Made by a program: the position numbers and the translations under genes. Below, piece by piece: positions 63,967 through 64,000 of a stretch of DNA of 64,000 nt (its first letter is position 1; each line of letters begins with the position of its first letter). The notes below the pieces were generated by a model. That model was not told the DNA's origin, made no database searches, and worked only from the letters and a program-made list of their open reading frames with translations. The stretch comes from Liopterus haemorrhoidalis (Eukaryota; Arthropoda; Insecta; Coleoptera; Dytiscidae). The stretch is from NCBI GenBank assembly GCA_963971575.1, contig OZ020625.1:1054001-1118000 (forward strand), given 5' to 3'.

Positions 63967-64000
63967 TCATTGTTTATATACCACAGAGTGAATATATTTA

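Overview
The window is a stretch of an insect (pancrustacean) Dscam1 gene, all on the + strand: the exon 9 cluster of mutually exclusive exons that encode alternative versions of the whole seventh immunoglobulin domain (Ig7), followed by the first constant exon after it (start of Ig8). I count 27 complete variant exons, called v1 to v27 here in 5'-3' order. All are open, 282-288 bp, begin with two bases of a split codon and end with one (phase 1-1), so any one can be joined to the constant exon at 63585-63704. The upstream constant exon is not in the window, so further variants may lie to the left. The fold assignment rests on the paired Ig cysteines, the Ig tryptophan, the G-x-Y-x-C ending and the NVN/IVN tail. 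Dscam is recognised from the array layout and from the Ig8 start PPRWILEPTDKAFAQGSDAK. I cannot name the species: the sequence is AT-rich, repeat-heavy and insect-like, and the order is not determinable from it.

The variants fall into positional subfamilies, the mark of serial tandem duplication: v1-v10 (KGD..I.W.HN, SQLSIDSVQASH), v11-v13 (MSKRIS, SIE), v14 alone, v15-v18 (PKLQPF, GKKVNVLTID, FGNYTC), v19-v21 (PPRITPFGFED, RRGS, SLSGNYTC), v22-v25 (EAMG, GKRSSILTIES, AENSAGMAAYATEL), then two divergent singletons v26 and v27. A 7 kb intron separates v27 from the constant exon.

Most of the remaining DNA is intronic repeat. There are decayed Tc1/mariner transposases, internally deleted mariners, hAT MITEs with 8-bp target duplications, TTA/TAA-flanked (PIF/Harbinger-like) elements, TA-flanked MITEs, tRNA-derived SINEs, a dispersed element carrying (TGTC)n, and seven or more tandem arrays with units of about 30 to 183 bp. 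No insertion breaks a variant exon, but three end about 20-45 bp from a variant's 3' splice site (v6, v16, v26).

The most interesting regulatory signals are these. A short TGTAG(A) motif recurs just downstream of many variants and is partly complementary to a structured, GC-richer island at 60.9-61.0 kb before the constant exon (a candidate docking site). None of the 27 variant donors fits GTRAG, while the constant exon has GTAAGA. The v4-v5 intron is only 46 nt. A duplicated intron piece (46.70-46.85 and 50.03-50.16 kb) may mark a lost variant exon.
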